The position numbers and the translations under genes are program-made. From assembly GCF_012030425.1 (NCBI RefSeq), contig NZ_JAAUVN010000005.1, forward strand, positions 1 through 64,000: DNA of 64,000 nt. The letters are read 5' to 3'. Shown piece by piece: positions 62,738-64,000 of this stretch. Under the pieces are notes generated by a model. It was not told where the DNA came from. It did not search any database and saw only the letters and a list, made by a program, of their open reading frames with translations. Positions within the stretch are counted from its first letter, which is position 1. Every line of letters starts with the position of its first letter. This DNA is from Sphingobacterium sp. B16(2022) (GTDB lineage Bacteria > Bacteroidota > Bacteroidia > Sphingobacteriales > Sphingobacteriaceae).

Positions 62738-63390
62738 CTTATTATTTCTTTTTCTTGCTCATGTAATACTTTATTGATTTATAACGCACAACTGTTTATA
62801 ATTGCCGCTTCGAAAATTACTTGTAAATGATGTCAATATTGGTCCGATGAAAATTTTAAAGTCTGCTAAAGTCCATGAAAGTCCGTAGAAGTCCATGAAA
62901 GTCCGTAAAAGTGCATACATCACTTAATAGTGATCCGACATTGATCCGGTATTCTTAGGACATCTCTTCGAGACTGGTTTGAGTCTGGTTCAACTGATAT
63001 TCGACAGCGAGGAAAACAATAGTCGAAACAATGCCGAACATCGGGTAAATTAAACACGTCACAGCCTCGAATCTTTTACGAACGGTTCTCTAAAACGGTT
63101 CGAAGAACAGGATTATAGATTTATATCTTTTATTTGGCAATCAACTTTATTCTAACCTCATTTTTGTGCATTTAAAAATGATTTGCTTGTTAACGATACT
63201 TTGGTCTGTTAATCTTTATTTAATACAATTGAGTAAAATCACTTACATCAATATTGTCTTATTGTTTAATATAAATTGTTTTTATGGAATTTTGTCTCGT
63301 TAAACGGAACGCTTCTAAATAGAAGAGAGATTGCGTAAAGTTAGTTCATTATCTCTAGTTTTGTATAGAAAACACATTAATAAAATAGAT
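62738..63390. other. Repeat-rich gene-free segment
   Basis: About 650 bases without a supportable gene. The part from about 62820 to 63110 is less AT-rich than its surroundings and contains several short direct repeats (see the separate entry and findings). The remainder near 63120-63390 is ordinary AT-rich leader sequence for the CDGSH gene. No RNA gene was recognised. Confidence 0.6.
62858..62917. repeat. Six 10-base tandem units (AAAGTCCNTN-like)
   Basis: Consecutive units AAAGTCTGCT, AAAGTCCATG, AAAGTCCGTA, GAAGTCCATG, AAAGTCCGTA and AAAGTGCATA repeat every ten bases, close to one helix turn. Two unit types alternate. The array lies in a gene-free gap. Confidence 0.9.
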
Positions 63391-63615
63391 ATGTCGAAGA
63401 CGAAACTTACAATTAATAATAACGGATCAGTAAAAATTGAAGGCGATTTTGAAATCGTTGATAGAAATGGTGACACTTATGGTTTGCAGGGAAGAACAGT
63501 ACTTTCGATTTGTCGTTGTGGATTATCCAAAAATAAACCTTTTTGCGATGGTGCTCACAATGGTCATTTTGAACATGAGGCTATTGCATTTGATCTTCCT
63601 CCAAAGAAAGCATAA
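63391..63615 (+). CDS. CDGSH-type iron-sulfur protein
   Basis: Small 74-residue protein with the 2Fe-2S binding motif CRCGLSKNKPFCDGAH, matching CxCx2(S/T)x3PxCDG(S/A/T)H of the CDGSH (mitoNEET-like) family. Three Cys and one His hold the cluster. The start at 63391 (MSKTKLTINNNG) is preferred to the longer frame from 63331, whose extra residues are unlike the family. No membrane anchor is present. Its role may be redox sensing or cluster transfer. Confidence 0.92.
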   Translation: MSKTKLTINNNGSVKIEGDFEIVDRNGDTYGLQGRTVLSICRCGLSKNKPFCDGAHNGHFEHEAIAFDLPPKKA

Positions 63616-63659
63616 CCCCTTCTGTAAGCAAATTTAATTACGAAATTAAAATAAATAAT

Positions 63660-63699
63660 ACCCATTTTGATGTCATTATGATGTTTAAATGGGTTTTTT
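63660..63699 (+). terminator. Terminator of the CDGSH gene
   Basis: ACCCATTT pairs with AAATGGGT across about 19 bases, followed by TTTTTT. Confidence 0.75.
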
Positions 63700-63758
63700 G
63701 TTTTAATCTGGAATTGCTATTTATATTATGCATTTAAAATGAAAAGTCATTGCATAAA

Positions 63759-63786
63759 AAAACCTTCATCAAATGATGAAGGTTTT
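63759..63786 (-). terminator. Terminator of tRNA-Ser (second copy)
   Basis: AAAACCTTCATC and GATGAAGGTTTT arms with a four-base loop, directly beyond the minus-strand tRNA. Confidence 0.88.
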
Positions 63787-63788
63787 AG

Positions 63789-63873
63789 CGGAGAGCGAGG
63801 GATTCGAACCCCCGGACCTATGACAGTCAACAGTTTTCAAGACTGCCGCATTCGACCACTCTGCCAGCTCTCC
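63789..63873 (-). tRNA. tRNA-Ser (anticodon TGA), second copy, CCA not encoded
   Basis: The 85 bases are identical to the tRNA-Ser at 23659-23743, including the anticodon loop CTTGAAAA. After the discriminator G the gene reads CTA rather than CCA, so the CCA tail must be added enzymatically. The upstream promoter element is also shared. Confidence 0.96.
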
Positions 63874-63877
63874 GTCA

Positions 63878-63885
63878 CAAAAGTA
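63878..63885 (-). promoter_or_regulatory. -7 element of tRNA-Ser (second copy)
   Basis: Minus-strand TACTTTTG (TAnnTTTG), four bases before the mature 5' end, in the same position as for the first copy. Confidence 0.6.
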
Positions 63886-64000
63886 CAAATTTTAAGCTCA
63901 ATACCAAATTTATTTTGGCATTTAAAGCTGTTTGAATGTATTGTGAGCTGTATCATCCTGTTTTTTAGTTACTTTTATTTTGATTTTTTTCTTTAAATCT

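Noticed and set aside
63739..63996. 85-codon plus-strand frame
   Set aside because: Its middle is the antisense of tRNA-Ser; a chance frame that predictors often call near tRNAs.

Overview
The window is AT-rich chromosomal DNA from a Bacteroidota bacterium, most likely Sphingobacteriaceae (Sphingobacterium or a close relative). The grounds are many promoter elements of the Bacteroidota form TAnnTTTG, almost no Shine-Dalgarno sites, a bamA-ompH-ompH cell-envelope cluster, paired glycine-lipid acyltransferases, the futalosine route to menaquinone (MqnC), an acyl-ACP desaturase and a fatty-acid hydroxylase of the type that acts on sphingolipids. There is no rRNA, phage, transposase, CRISPR array or conjugative module, so most of the window looks like core genome.

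Layout. 1-132: a pentanucleotide (GTAAG) tandem repeat at the window edge. 206-7475 (minus): two OmpH/Skp chaperones, BamA, UppS, NAD kinase and a CBS protein. 7706-9503 (plus): GlsA-GlsB type lipid acyltransferases. 9534-13368 (minus): DEAD-box helicase, small GNAT and VOC proteins, arginine decarboxylase. 13478-19475 (plus): ArgS, an oxidoreductase, a YhiN-like flavoprotein, the RNase P RNA gene rnpB and an NtrC-like response regulator with an altered GAFTGA loop. 19498-25674: HAD phosphatase, membrane acyltransferase, a secreted unknown, the fatty-acid hydroxylase, a tRNA-Ser with a truncated duplicate of its 3' end, bestrophin and a GH25 muramidase. 25855-28205: a rhodanese-thioredoxin pair and a CNNM/CorC-like membrane protein. 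28344-31774: a GH109-like glycosidase/oxidoreductase diverging from an N-acetylhexosamine 1-kinase homologue across two LacI-type palindromes, then a CBM9-like protein. 32376-36924: L31 type B, a GlmU-like nucleotidyltransferase, TpiA, PrmA and an Mpl-like murein ligase. 36998-44066: XRE regulator, a small acidic protein, ScpB-MqnC, PBP4, an MFS permease, a LutA-like Fe-S protein and a Tat-exported isomerase-like protein. 44412-51183: four tandem POT/PTR2 peptide transporters. 51248-62673: acyl-ACP desaturase, SufS-SufE, SucB-SucA, DASH cryptochrome, a Rossmann protein and a UbiD-family decarboxylase. 62674-64000: a repeat-rich intergenic segment, a CDGSH protein and a second identical tRNA-Ser.

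How the genes fit together. Several sets serve the envelope: BamA/OmpH (outer-membrane protein assembly), UppS/Mpl/PBP4/GH25 (peptidoglycan), and GlsAB/hydroxylase/desaturase (membrane lipids). MqnC and the UbiD protein probably belong to one menaquinone pathway although they lie 21 kb apart. The most system-like locus is at 28.3-31.1 kb. A predicted alpha-N-acetylgalactosaminidase-type GH109 protein and a NahK-type kinase face each other over paired operators, which suggests a small, possibly undescribed GalNAc/N-acetylhexosamine salvage unit under a LacI-family repressor encoded elsewhere. All functions are inferred from reading the sequence; no database search was run.
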